From positions 1 through 55,787 of the forward strand of contig JAQBNZ010000016.1 in NCBI GenBank assembly GCA_028288285.1: a DNA stretch of 55,787 nt. The letters are read 5' to 3'. The notes under the pieces are model-generated. The model was not told where the DNA came from, searched no databases, and saw only the letters and a list, made by a program, of their open reading frames with translations. Below are positions 34,667-43,601 of this stretch, one piece after another. Within the stretch, counting starts at the first letter, position 1; the number at the start of each line of letters is the position of its first letter. Origin of the DNA: Mucilaginibacter sp. GTDB lineage: Bacteria; Bacteroidota; Bacteroidia; Sphingobacteriales; Sphingobacteriaceae. A program made the position numbers and the translations under genes.

Positions 34667-37486
34667 ATGCCAGGTGATTATTCCCGTAAGCTATTTAATC
34701 CTGAAAAGCACTACAGTGCAGTGCTTGAACAACAGGGCAGGGTGCAGCTTGATGCCGACTGGAACGAACAGGTGGACATTCAGCAATACCATAACGCTTC
34801 CGAAGCCATTGATATAATTGGCGCAACAGGCGTTCCTAAAAAGAACGGCGGATTCGATATTACTCCGTTACCAGATGGTAGTGATATTATTATTACGCCC
34901 GGCCGTATTTATATAGATGGCTTGTTGTTTGAATTGGCGGCAGGTATTAATGTCAGTTACAAATTTCAACCCCATTATCTGAGTGCAGATCTGTCGTATT
35001 TTAATACACCTTCAAGCCCGGCAAGCCCTGCAAGTCCTCCTAACGCTGCATTGAAAGATGGCACCTATATTGTTTATTTTGAAGGATGCCAGCGTGAAAG
35101 AAATTTCCATGACGACCCTGATATTCAGGAAGTGGCACTTGGCGAAGCTGATACTACTACACGCCTGCAAAATATATGGCAGGTGAAACTGTTGCAGGTG
35201 ACGATGAACATTGCTGCCACCTGTAAAACACAGTTCGCTGAATGGGATATTCTTATAGCACCACCAACAGGTAAACTCAATGCCCAAACGCTGCAGTTTG
35301 ATAATACTAAAAAGCCATGTGTAATACCGCCCAGCGGCAAATATACCGGACTGGAAAATCAACTGTACCGTGTACAGATATTAAAAAATGGTGACAATAC
35401 CACAGCGACCTTTGCATGGTCGAGAAACAATGCTTCAGTTGAAACCAATATTATACTTGTTTCGGGCAGTGTGCTTACCGTAGCAGATATAGGCAAGGAT
35501 GCAATACTGGGCTTTGCCAATAACCAATGGGTTGAGATAGTAGAAATAGAACCCACTATTCACACCACATCACTTGTGCAAATAGATTCTGTAAACAAGG
35601 ATACAAGGGAGATCACTTTAAAAACCTCAGTAGCACAATATGAAACGAAAACCGGGTTGAAGCTTCGTGGCTGGGATATAACAGGCAATACGTTGCAAAA
35701 CGGGTTATCTATACAAAATGGATGGATGGATATTGAGAACGGCGTACAAGTTCAATTCAGTAACGGTACTTACACAGCTGGCGATTATTGGATGATACCT
35801 GCCCGTACGGCAATTAACGATATTGAGTGGCCTAAGGATAGCCTTCAATTACCTGTTGCACAGCCCCCGGTTGGCATTCAACGGCATTATTGCAAACTGG
35901 CGTTAATTAATGCCAAATCTGGTAAATTAATAATTACCGATTGCCGCCCTTTGTTTCCGTCCCTTACAGAAATTTGTGCAGAAGATATCTGCTTCAATAA
36001 TACCACTTGCAGTTTCCCGGATGTACAGAATGTACAACAGGCGCTGAATATTCTTTGCCAGAAAACCGGTGGAGGCTCCTGTACCTTCGTGGTAAAGCCT
36101 GGCAAAGGGTGGGAAACGGTATTTGCAAGCATCCCGGATGGAACAGATGCCCAAATTTGTTTCCAGGTAGGCCTCTATCCGCTGGATAGTCCGGTAATTG
36201 TGACAGGCAAAGGCAACCTGAAATTAGTTGGCTGCGGGCCTGCTTCGATGATAATAGCTGCCAATACAGAAGCAGCTATTGTGTTTGTACAGTGCAAAAC
36301 CGTTACCCTGAGAGACCTTTATGCAGAAGCCGGTTCGCTGGATGCCAGGCATCAGTCGCAGGGAACCAACCTTAAGGGTGTGTTTAGCTGTAACGATTGT
36401 ACGGCGGTTAATATTGATCACTTAAGTTTAAAGAGCGGTGCAAGTAACTCACGCAACTGTACCTGTATCACCATTAACAACAGCGTTAAAACAGCCTGCC
36501 CGGTGCGCATTGAAGATTGTGACCTGCAGATAGGTAACAGTCAGCAAGGTATACTGGTAATAAATACTACCACATGCTGGATCGAAAGAAACAGCATCCG
36601 GGTATACGGTAGTAATATATCGCTGGCCAATAACTCAAAATTGCAACTTGGCATACGTAATATACTGTTGTCAAACCTTCATACAGGCCAAATCAGTGCT
36701 GCAAGCGCAGCCAATAATGTAACAGTTACATCAGGTGATTTTAGTATCAATTTTAAATCAGACCAATCTTTGAAAAAAGAATGGAAGCAGGCTTTAATTA
36801 CCCATTACCCAACTCCGGTAAAATCAGCAGCTGAACTGCAAGATCGTGTGCGAAAACTGGCTGCAAAATTTGCCACAGGCACAAAACTGCATACCGATTT
36901 GCGGCTGTTCACAACAGTGATTACCGACGCTGTCACAACTGCACAGAACAAGCCGATAGGTGCACAGGGTATAACCATTGGCGGACAGAGAGGAAAAGAT
37001 ATACGCATCGCAGACAACGTGATTACTGATGTATTGCAAGGCATACATGTGGGCGCAAGTCATAAAACAAATGTTAGACAACCCGATGCAATCGATAATC
37101 TTACTATTAGCGGAAACAGTATTTCTATTGTATTGCCAAGGGCTATTGGCAAGCAGGACAGGTATGGAATTTTCGTTGGCAACTGCAATAATATATTAAT
37201 TGAAAATAACACAATTAAGCTGGAAAGGCTAATTGGTGCGGAGAATGTGTTAATTGACGGCGTCAGAGTTTGGGGATTGTTTGGCCCGCGGATAATGATC
37301 AACAAAAATTTCCTGGCGAGTATAGATAACGATCAGAAAAAAGGCTTTCACAACGGGATAAATGTTCATGCGCTTAATGAAATAGCCAGGCAATGGTTAA
37401 TCATGTACAACTTTGCCCCCAGCATACTTACAACGGTAAAAGTAACCGGTGGGGCCATTCCGGTACCAGGAACCAATACCCCATAG
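34667..37486 (+). CDS. DUF6519 protein with a right-handed beta-helix, last structural eCIS gene
   Basis: The 939-residue protein opens with MPGDYSRKLFNPEKHYSAVL, EQQGRVQLDADWNEQVDI and ITPGRIYIDGLLFEL, which I recognise as the DUF6519 domain of eCIS-associated proteins. Residues about 470-900 contain repeating beta-helix rungs such as GNLKLVGCGPASMIIAANTE, NISLANNSKL, IRIADNVITDVLQGIHVG and NILIENNTIKLERL. Such a protein could be the tail fibre or surface spike that contacts the target. The evidence is its place at the 3' end of the operon and its fold, not experiment. It has a complete stop, and no terminator follows for about 200 bases. Confidence 0.85.
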   Translation: MPGDYSRKLFNPEKHYSAVLEQQGRVQLDADWNEQVDIQQYHNASEAIDIIGATGVPKKNGGFDITPLPDGSDIIITPGRIYIDGLLFELAAGINVSYKFQPHYLSADLSYFNTPSSPASPASPPNAALKDGTYIVYFEGCQRERNFHDDPDIQEVALGEADTTTRLQNIWQVKLLQVTMNIAATCKTQFAEWDILIAPPTGKLNAQTLQFDNTKKPCVIPPSGKYTGLENQLYRVQILKNGDNTTATFAWSRNNASVETNIILVSGSVLTVADIGKDAILGFANNQWVEIVEIEPTIHTTSLVQIDSVNKDTREITLKTSVAQYETKTGLKLRGWDITGNTLQNGLSIQNGWMDIENGVQVQFSNGTYTAGDYWMIPARTAINDIEWPKDSLQLPVAQPPVGIQRHYCKLALINAKSGKLIITDCRPLFPSLTEICAEDICFNNTTCSFPDVQNVQQALNILCQKTGGGSCTFVVKPGKGWETVFASIPDGTDAQICFQVGLYPLDSPVIVTGKGNLKLVGCGPASMIIAANTEAAIVFVQCKTVTLRDLYAEAGSLDARHQSQGTNLKGVFSCNDCTAVNIDHLSLKSGASNSRNCTCITINNSVKTACPVRIEDCDLQIGNSQQGILVINTTTCWIERNSIRVYGSNISLANNSKLQLGIRNILLSNLHTGQISAASAANNVTVTSGDFSINFKSDQSLKKEWKQALITHYPTPVKSAAELQDRVRKLAAKFATGTKLHTDLRLFTTVITDAVTTAQNKPIGAQGITIGGQRGKDIRIADNVITDVLQGIHVGASHKTNVRQPDAIDNLTISGNSISIVLPRAIGKQDRYGIFVGNCNNILIENNTIKLERLIGAENVLIDGVRVWGLFGPRIMINKNFLASIDNDQKKGFHNGINVHALNEIARQWLIMYNFAPSILTTVKVTGGAIPVPGTNTP

Positions 37487-37656
37487 CCCATTGCATTGTA
37501 TTAGAAATAAAGCGTGTATTTTAATCATATTTATTTGCATGTTATTTATAAAACACTAACTTTATATTGTGTAGCACATCCTTTGGTATTGGTCAATTGT
37601 TAGCTTTGTAGTTGTCGTGGGCTTTGTTCATTGGTTTCTATTTTGTGAAGTAATTG

Positions 37657-37671
37657 GAGGGTTCGAATCCC
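37657..37671 (+). repeat. 15-base copy of the tRNA-Ser T arm
   Basis: GAGGGTTCGAATCCC here is identical to bases 2279-2293 inside the tRNA-Ser gene. No acceptor stem, D arm or anticodon arm can be built around it, so it is not a functional tRNA. It may be a leftover attachment site or a fragment of a decayed tRNA gene. Confidence 0.5.
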
Positions 37672-37683
37672 GTGGTACATTAT

Positions 37684-37720
37684 AACGAGGTCAGTCGAAA
37701 ATTGTCCTCGTTGTTTGTTT
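37684..37720 (+). terminator. Terminator-like hairpin downstream of the eCIS operon
   Basis: AACGAGG at 37684-37690 pairs with CCTCGTT at 37706-37712 around a 15-base loop, followed by GTTTGTTT. It lies 198 bases behind the last structural gene and 12 bases after the tRNA T-arm fragment. Confidence 0.45.
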
Positions 37721-37858
37721 ATACAGGGCACAGTTTTTAATCTGTCAATTTGCAATACGCACTCTTCTTCTTTTTTAGCATTAGGCTCACTTCTTCTTCT
37801 TTTTAATTCACCATCCGGAATCAGCCATTCTCGAATACAACTTTAGCCAGTAAATTTT

Positions 37859-40084
37859 ATGCTGCCCTTAGTTTCGTGCATTATGCCAACATATAACCGC
37901 CGCGAATTTATTCCGCATGCCATACGGTATTTTCTGCGCCAGGATTATGAAAACAAAGAGTTAATTATTATTGATGATGGCGTTGACAACATTCAGGATC
38001 TGGTGCCAGAGCTTCCCTGCATACAGTATCATCGTTTGCCCTCAAAAATAACACTGGGAGCTAAACTGAATCTGGCCTGTCAGTATGCAAAAGGCAACAT
38101 TATTGCCAACTGGGATGATGATGACTGGTATGCAGACTGGCGGTTGAGATATCAAGTGGAATGCATAACTAAGAGCGGGAAACAGATATGCGGCATAAAC
38201 AAGCTTTTATATTACAATCTAGGAGATAAGGCTGCATATCAATATATCTACCCGTCAAATCAGCGTGTTTGGCTATTGGGTAGTTCATTGCTTTACACCA
38301 AGAATTCATGGAGTACTAACCGGTTTGCTGATATTGATATCGGCATGGATGGGCTATTTGTATGGAATGCGGTAGAAGACAGTCTGATGGTACTTCCTGA
38401 TAATAGTTTTTCTGTACACATGATCCATAAGGACAATATTAGCCCAAAAAATACATCCGGGTCCTGGTGGCACTCACATCCTGAAGAGAATATTAAGAAA
38501 ATAATGGGCGACGACTGGCAGTTCTATTCTAACGGAAGCATACACTATCCGAAAGTAAACGGCTATCATTTGCCTGCTAAAATTAATAAAACCAAAATAT
38601 CAGCTTTAAAAAATGTTTATGCCTGCCTGGTACATGAAAAAGAAGATTGCATTTTAGATATGGTCCGTAATCTTCATTACCATGACCCTCATTCTACTAT
38701 ATTATTATACAACGGCAGCACAAACCCGAGCCTGATCCCGCCTGATTTTCCTTTCTCACAATTTGGCGCAATTCTACATCCTGCCTCATCGCCGGTAAAA
38801 TACGGTTACCTCCATACGTTTGCTTTGAATTGTATGCAATATGCACTGGATAATTTTGATGCTGATATTATAACCATAGTAGACTCTGATCAGCTATGCA
38901 TAAGACAGGGATATCCAGAGTATATGGCAAAATTCTTTTCAACCGCTTCAAAAGCCGGCATGCTTTCCAGTGCTCCGCAAACTGTTAACCAAACCAATAA
39001 AACGAACCATGTGGCTTTACAGGCTTTTAAGGAATATGAACTATGGAAACCGTTATTGAAGCAATTTAAAGAAGGGGATGAAAAATTCGTTCACTGGACC
39101 TTTTGGCCTTCCTCAGTCTTCACTGCCGATGCTGCACGCGACTTGCTGAAATTATTTAATGAAAATGAAGTATTGCAATATATTATGCAGAAGTCGCAGA
39201 TATGGGCAAGTGAAGAAGTTATTCTGCCTACCTTGGTCCGTCTTTTAGGATACCGGATAGATGCTAACCCCTGCAGCTATGAGCTTGTGAGATATAGGCA
39301 ACCTGTTAGCGTTGAAGAACTGAACACTGCCCTTAATAACCCCAATGTATACTGGGTGCACCCCATTGCCCGAAATTATGACGACCCTATCCGTAAATTA
39401 ATACGCTCAAAATGTAATGACTATGCAGCACCAAGCAGTGTTATAAATCACATGGACACTTCCTGCCTTAATGATTTTCCCGTGGCAGTGTTATTGGCTA
39501 AAATAAAAAATATTGAAGGCTGGCTAAGCGATGATGAAGCGAAAATGCTGATTTGTAGTACCATACAGGCCTTAAGTAGTTTGCCGTCGCCAAATTGTAT
39601 TATAGAGGTAGGTAGTTATCACGGTAAATCAACCGTGCTTTTAGGAAGTGTTATCAAAGACTTTTTTCCGGGGGCAACTATTGTTTCAATTGATATGCAT
39701 GACGGTAAACAGGGCGCGGTTGACCAAGGATTAAAAAAGTTCGCTCCTTCGCTTCATTACCTAAACAAAAATATTGAAGGGGCGAACTTAACTAATGTTG
39801 TAAAAATAATTCAAGGGCATTCCTATGATGTAAAATGGGACTTACCTGTTTCATTGCTGTTTATTGATGGTTTGCATGATTACAACAGCGTTTCCAACGA
39901 TTTTAACCATTTTGCAGCACATATCCGGCAAGGTGGGTATGTTGTTTTTCACGACTATGCAGATTATTATCCGGGGGTAAAAAAGTTAGTGGAGGAAGTA
40001 TTAAAGACAAGCCTGTACAGGAAGATTACATTAGCGGGAAGTTTGATTGTGCTGCAGAAATTAAAAAAGCCTGAGTATATTTAA
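37859..40084 (+). CDS. GT2 glycosyltransferase-GT-like-methyltransferase fusion protein
   Basis: The 741-residue protein has three parts. Residues 1 to about 240 are a GT2 (GT-A) glycosyltransferase: VSCIMPTYNRREFIPHAI, then ELIIIDDG and NWDDDDWY with an Asp cluster at 86-89 for metal/nucleotide-sugar. Residues about 245-530 look like a second GT-A-type domain: YACLVHEKEDCILDMVRNLH, an IVDSDQL motif (Asp 342, Asp 344), and HWTFWPSSVF, ASEEVILPTLVRLLG. Residues about 570-740 are a SAM methyltransferase of the Methyltransf_24 type (CIIEVGSYHGKSTVLLG at about 580-596, LLFIDGLHDYNSV, VVFHDYADYY). It has no signal peptide, so it acts in the cytosol. Position suggests glycan modification of eCIS fibres or cargo, or that it is itself cargo. 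Neither is proven. Confidence 0.85.
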   Translation: MLPLVSCIMPTYNRREFIPHAIRYFLRQDYENKELIIIDDGVDNIQDLVPELPCIQYHRLPSKITLGAKLNLACQYAKGNIIANWDDDDWYADWRLRYQVECITKSGKQICGINKLLYYNLGDKAAYQYIYPSNQRVWLLGSSLLYTKNSWSTNRFADIDIGMDGLFVWNAVEDSLMVLPDNSFSVHMIHKDNISPKNTSGSWWHSHPEENIKKIMGDDWQFYSNGSIHYPKVNGYHLPAKINKTKISALKNVYACLVHEKEDCILDMVRNLHYHDPHSTILLYNGSTNPSLIPPDFPFSQFGAILHPASSPVKYGYLHTFALNCMQYALDNFDADIITIVDSDQLCIRQGYPEYMAKFFSTASKAGMLSSAPQTVNQTNKTNHVALQAFKEYELWKPLLKQFKEGDEKFVHWTFWPSSVFTADAARDLLKLFNENEVLQYIMQKSQIWASEEVILPTLVRLLGYRIDANPCSYELVRYRQPVSVEELNTALNNPNVYWVHPIARNYDDPIRKLIRSKCNDYAAPSSVINHMDTSCLNDFPVAVLLAKIKNIEGWLSDDEAKMLICSTIQALSSLPSPNCIIEVGSYHGKSTVLLGSVIKDFFPGATIVSIDMHDGKQGAVDQGLKKFAPSLHYLNKNIEGANLTNVVKIIQGHSYDVKWDLPVSLLFIDGLHDYNSVSNDFNHFAAHIRQGGYVVFHDYADYYPGVKKLVEEVLKTSLYRKITLAGSLIVLQKLKKPEYI

Positions 40085-40305
40085 AAAGTGAATAATTGAT
40101 TAATTTTTAAACAATAAACACAAAGAAAACACCTCTTAAATGTTGCCGATTATAAAACTGCCTGACTATATAGGGAGCCATTCATTGCGATCTTGATGAA
40201 CTATTAAAATGGTAAAAATGTTGGATACTGCCCGGTACAAATACCCGGCATTTTAATGGGGTGCACAAAGTACGATCACCGGTTTTACTCTTAAGATATA
40301 TTTGT

Positions 40306-41391
40306 ATGTTAGCATATAATAAAGCTAAAAAGGTATCAGCAGTTACAAAAAGTGCATCGCCAATGCCATGTTTTCGCGCAAAAAAAAGCAACAAAGGTAA
40401 TACTGCGCATCCGCCCGGATATATCTTAAACAATGTAGCCATACAGTCACCTGATCTGGACGAAAAAGGTAAGGACAAAGCGAGTCCGTCATTAGGGCCA
40501 CATCTGGTTAAGAATTTTTCAACTACTGTTTCCAGGAACATTGATGTTTCCATACCACAAGCTGACGCAGGCACGAATCCTCAAAAACTTTTTTTATCCA
40601 ATACAGACAGACCTTCGCCCGAAGAAACGGACACGATTACCATTGCACAAAGAGATGCTACGCCGGGTATTAGCCAAAGCGATAGCATTGTTCCAACGGT
40701 TATCTATAGCGCAACTATCGCAAATACAGGGGTAGCCGAAGCAAGTGATTTTGGCGATACCTATATCGCTCCGGAAGTTTCAGGTATTAATGTTACACCA
40801 GATGCTGCAGCACACGCCTTCAATCTTTCGGCAACCATCAATAATAATATTACCTGGGGCGTACATTCAATAGGGCATACAGACATATCCGATGAAAATG
40901 CCGCCGCCATTAATTCTACGAATTATCCAAATGTGGTGGCAGACCTTACCCCAAATATGTCAGACCTGGGTGGGCGCCCACCACGTGCGAAGTTCTGGGC
41001 GCAAGATTTAACCGAAAAGCATGAAAAATTTCATGCCAATGAAGGCGCTACCACTTACGGCACAGCGGCTTCTACTGCTGCCATCAATTGGCTAAAAACG
41101 CAAGCTGCCGGCACTGCCGCCGATGCCACATTGCTGGCAAACAAGTTGCCTGGGAAAATGGTGGATGATTTAAAAACCAACTATGTACCAGGGGCAGAAA
41201 CCCGGGCATATGGAGACGGCGCTACCAGTTACCAGACCCGTGCAGCCGCAGTAAAAACAAAGGGAACTGCCGGTAGCTATCCTGCACCGCCGGCTCCTGC
41301 ACCACCTGCACCACCTGCACCGGTTCCTGCACCGGCTCCTGCGCCGCCTGCACCTGCACCAGCTGCACCGGCTCCTGTACCGCGCCGATAA
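40306..41391 (+). CDS. Candidate eCIS effector with HExxH motif and Pro/Ala-rich tail
   Basis: The frame is open from GTG 40261, and ATG 40306 gives 361 residues. The first about 100 are disordered, basic and Ser/Thr-rich, similar in style to eCIS-associated cargo proteins. The folded part contains RAKFWAQDLTEKHEKFHANE with HEKFH at 239-243, the HExxH zinc-protease pattern, with a Glu three residues after. Then comes KMVDDLKTNYVPGAETRAYG and DGATSYQTRAAAVKTKG. Residues about 325-360 are a Pro/Ala-rich low-complexity tail. It lies between the GT/methyltransferase fusion and the DUF4157 gene. No signal peptide is visible. A zincin or injected effector role is inference. TATATTTG at 40297-40304 sits too close to this ATG, so the start could also be the ATG at 40363. 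Confidence 0.65.
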   Translation: MLAYNKAKKVSAVTKSASPMPCFRAKKSNKGNTAHPPGYILNNVAIQSPDLDEKGKDKASPSLGPHLVKNFSTTVSRNIDVSIPQADAGTNPQKLFLSNTDRPSPEETDTITIAQRDATPGISQSDSIVPTVIYSATIANTGVAEASDFGDTYIAPEVSGINVTPDAAAHAFNLSATINNNITWGVHSIGHTDISDENAAAINSTNYPNVVADLTPNMSDLGGRPPRAKFWAQDLTEKHEKFHANEGATTYGTAASTAAINWLKTQAAGTAADATLLANKLPGKMVDDLKTNYVPGAETRAYGDGATSYQTRAAAVKTKGTAGSYPAPPAPAPPAPPAPVPAPAPAPPAPAPAAPAPVPRR

Positions 41392-41636
41392 CTTCGGTAT
41401 ATTCTATGAAATTAAGTGCAATTACAATGCTCCAATACTTGCCTTATGCCACGTATGAAAATTATATACGCTATATAATTGCAGTTGAAGAAACCGAAAG
41501 CTTTAGGAAATGACCATCGCATCTTTAGAAGATCATCACTCTTGAAATATCAAAAATTAAAATATAGGGATAAAAAATACGAATCGCAACTTACTTGTAA
41601 GGTATATGTAAAACATCAACAGTAAAAGCTGATTTT

Positions 41637-43529
41637 ATGCAAATCAAAGTTCACCAGCAAAATAAATCATCAATACAAAATGATCCGGGGCATCAGGTCA
41701 GGTCTGTGAATGCTGTATTTAAAAAACGAAATAGCAAGCAATTGAGTTACGATAATGTTGTTGGCAGCCTTACAGAAACAGTTAGCCCGAGTTATAATTT
41801 TAATCAACTAAATGTAAACACACCAATTACCATTCAACCAAGGCTAACAATTAACCAACCCAATGACATATATGAGCAACAGGCAGATGCAGTAGCGGAA
41901 AAAGTAATGCGAATGCCGGATGCCGGGGTTAAACAAATAAGTCCTTTTTTAGCAGGTAACAAGCCAATAGACGTTCAAAGGAAATGCGCTGAATGCGAGG
42001 AAGAAGAAAAGCAAAAGCTGCAAAGAAAAGAATCTGGCATCTCCGTGCCTGTGGTTTCTTCCGCTGTTAGTGAAACATTACAATCTGCGGGCCAGTCATT
42101 GGACATTACTACCCGTTCATTTATGGAACCGCGTTTTGGGTTTGATTTCGGTAAAGTTCGAATACATAATGATTCACAGGCGCAACAGTCGGCAAAAGAT
42201 ATTAATGCACTGGCATATACGCATCAAAACAATATTGTATTTGGTGCCGGGCAATATCAGCCACAAACGGATCCGGGTAGAAAATTATTGGCGCATGAGC
42301 TGACCCATGTAATACAGCAATCTTCAATGCCTAACCGCGCCGGAGAGTTTCATATTGGGGAACAGAACAAACTTTTTGAGCAACAGGCAGATAACAATTC
42401 GGGGCAGTTATTGACAGAAGATACTCAATCTTTGGATAAAACTATGCCGAAGCAATATACAGGATCACCTTTTTTACAGCGTCAGGTACCTGGAGTTCCG
42501 TCTCTGTTTTCTCCCATTCCTAAGATTAATCTCCCGTCAGACGAGATAATGATTGACGAAGCAGAAGGAACTACTGCCGAGAACCCAAAACTTGCGAGTC
42601 TGGCTATAGCTTATAAAGAAAAGGCGGTAAATAATCCGCAGGAATATATCAAATTATCAACTTATTTAAGTGAATCATTTCAGTTGGATAGCGCTAAGGC
42701 TGCTGGGGAAACAACACGACTTCAGCGGAGAATGGCAGATATTAAAAATGCTTTGGTAAAACTGGGTGTCCCGGCAAATAGCGTGGAGATTTCGCCGGCT
42801 ACAGCATTTTCCACTCATGGCGAAGGCCAGATTACTGCAAGCCTTTATAACTCGCCTCAGTCAAATTCTTACTTGCTGCCGCAAAAGCCGTTGCTGGGGC
42901 CTGCGGCGCCAGCAACGGCAGGTGGCGCTTCGCCTTCTCTTAGCGACTTGCTCTCGTTCAAGTTTAAGGCAGGGCCACTTCAATTTGCCGTTGAATTACC
43001 AAAATCAGTTGCCATTAAATTACCGGTAGCGTTAAACATTGCCCAAATATTAAGTTTTGAACTTAAGGCTGAAAGCTCCGGTGACTTCTCCTTTACTATA
43101 TCATTAAATGGTTCTCGGCACCTGAATGTTGCTGCCAAGGCAGCAGTTAAATTTGATAAGGATAAGGGTTCAAGCGGATCAGCAGGCCTTGAAATAACCA
43201 CTACAAAAACTGTGTGTAATGCGCCTTCTCCTGATTCGCTGAAGGCCAAAATTACAGAATCCGGCGAGAAACTTGCAAAGGCCCTGAAAGAACTTGAAAC
43301 CGTCAAGCCAGACGAACGACTCTCCAAACTCATTGACATTGCTGGTACCATTGGTGAAATTTACGATGCCGTTGACAAATCAAAAAGCCAGTGCAAAGAA
43401 GTACCACGTGCTACGGTAAATATTGGCGTACAAGTGCCTATTAATCCCAGCGATTCAACTTTGAACGATCCTGATCCAACTAAACGCCCAGCTTCATCTA
43501 TTGGAGTAACACTTACCGTTCCATTTTAA
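41637..43529 (+). CDS. DUF4157 eCIS-core-domain protein (candidate effector)
   Basis: The 630-residue protein has a basic disordered start (residues 1-75), then the DUF4157 'eCIS core' region. Its typical blocks are LTINQPNDIYEQQADAVAEK, VQRKCAECEEEEKQKLQRKE with a CxxC, and MEPRFGFDFGKVRIHNDSQA. The metallopeptidase-like motif LLAHELTHVIQQ has HELTH at 220-224. DUF4157 proteins are strongly linked to eCIS loci and are thought to be cargo or cargo-processing factors. The C-terminal about 350 residues match no toxin I know. Residues about 440-520 look like an amphipathic beta-strand domain (FKFKAGPLQFAVELPKSVAI, then FSFTISLNG), followed by a helical stretch and SIGVTLTVPF at the end. Confidence 0.9.
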   Translation: MQIKVHQQNKSSIQNDPGHQVRSVNAVFKKRNSKQLSYDNVVGSLTETVSPSYNFNQLNVNTPITIQPRLTINQPNDIYEQQADAVAEKVMRMPDAGVKQISPFLAGNKPIDVQRKCAECEEEEKQKLQRKESGISVPVVSSAVSETLQSAGQSLDITTRSFMEPRFGFDFGKVRIHNDSQAQQSAKDINALAYTHQNNIVFGAGQYQPQTDPGRKLLAHELTHVIQQSSMPNRAGEFHIGEQNKLFEQQADNNSGQLLTEDTQSLDKTMPKQYTGSPFLQRQVPGVPSLFSPIPKINLPSDEIMIDEAEGTTAENPKLASLAIAYKEKAVNNPQEYIKLSTYLSESFQLDSAKAAGETTRLQRRMADIKNALVKLGVPANSVEISPATAFSTHGEGQITASLYNSPQSNSYLLPQKPLLGPAAPATAGGASPSLSDLLSFKFKAGPLQFAVELPKSVAIKLPVALNIAQILSFELKAESSGDFSFTISLNGSRHLNVAAKAAVKFDKDKGSSGSAGLEITTTKTVCNAPSPDSLKAKITESGEKLAKALKELETVKPDERLSKLIDIAGTIGEIYDAVDKSKSQCKEVPRATVNIGVQVPINPSDSTLNDPDPTKRPASSIGVTLTVPF

Positions 43530-43601
43530 TATCAATTCATTTAATTGCTGGTCAGCGTGAGCCCGTTTTGAGGAAATTCAGTAAGCTTTCAACATCACCC
43601 A

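Larger units (their letters stand above)
37487..37858. other. Gene-free gap between the eCIS structural operon and the cargo block
   Basis: These 372 bases hold a 15-base piece of tRNA T-arm, a terminator-like hairpin (both listed separately) and a TAGCTTTG at 37601-37608 that could be a -7 element for the following gene. A TTTG at 37582-37585 is only 15 bases upstream of it, closer than usual. No reading frame with coding character is present. Confidence 0.45.

Noticed and set aside
16716..37486. Prophage or type VI secretion system
   Set aside because: Sheath, tube and baseplate genes occur in both, but there are no capsid, portal, terminase, integrase or lysis genes and no T6SS membrane-complex genes (TssJLM) or ClpV. 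The Afp15-like AAA+ ATPase, Afp16-like cap and DUF4157 protein indicate an eCIS.
37600..37680. A functional tRNA around the T-arm sequence
   Set aside because: Only the T arm is present. The bases after it have no 5' partner for an acceptor stem, and no D or anticodon arm can be formed upstream.
41284..41390. Tandem DNA repeat or CRISPR-like array
   Set aside because: The repeats are irregular Pro/Ala codons inside the reading frame (low-complexity protein tail), without constant spacers. No CRISPR array was seen elsewhere in the window.
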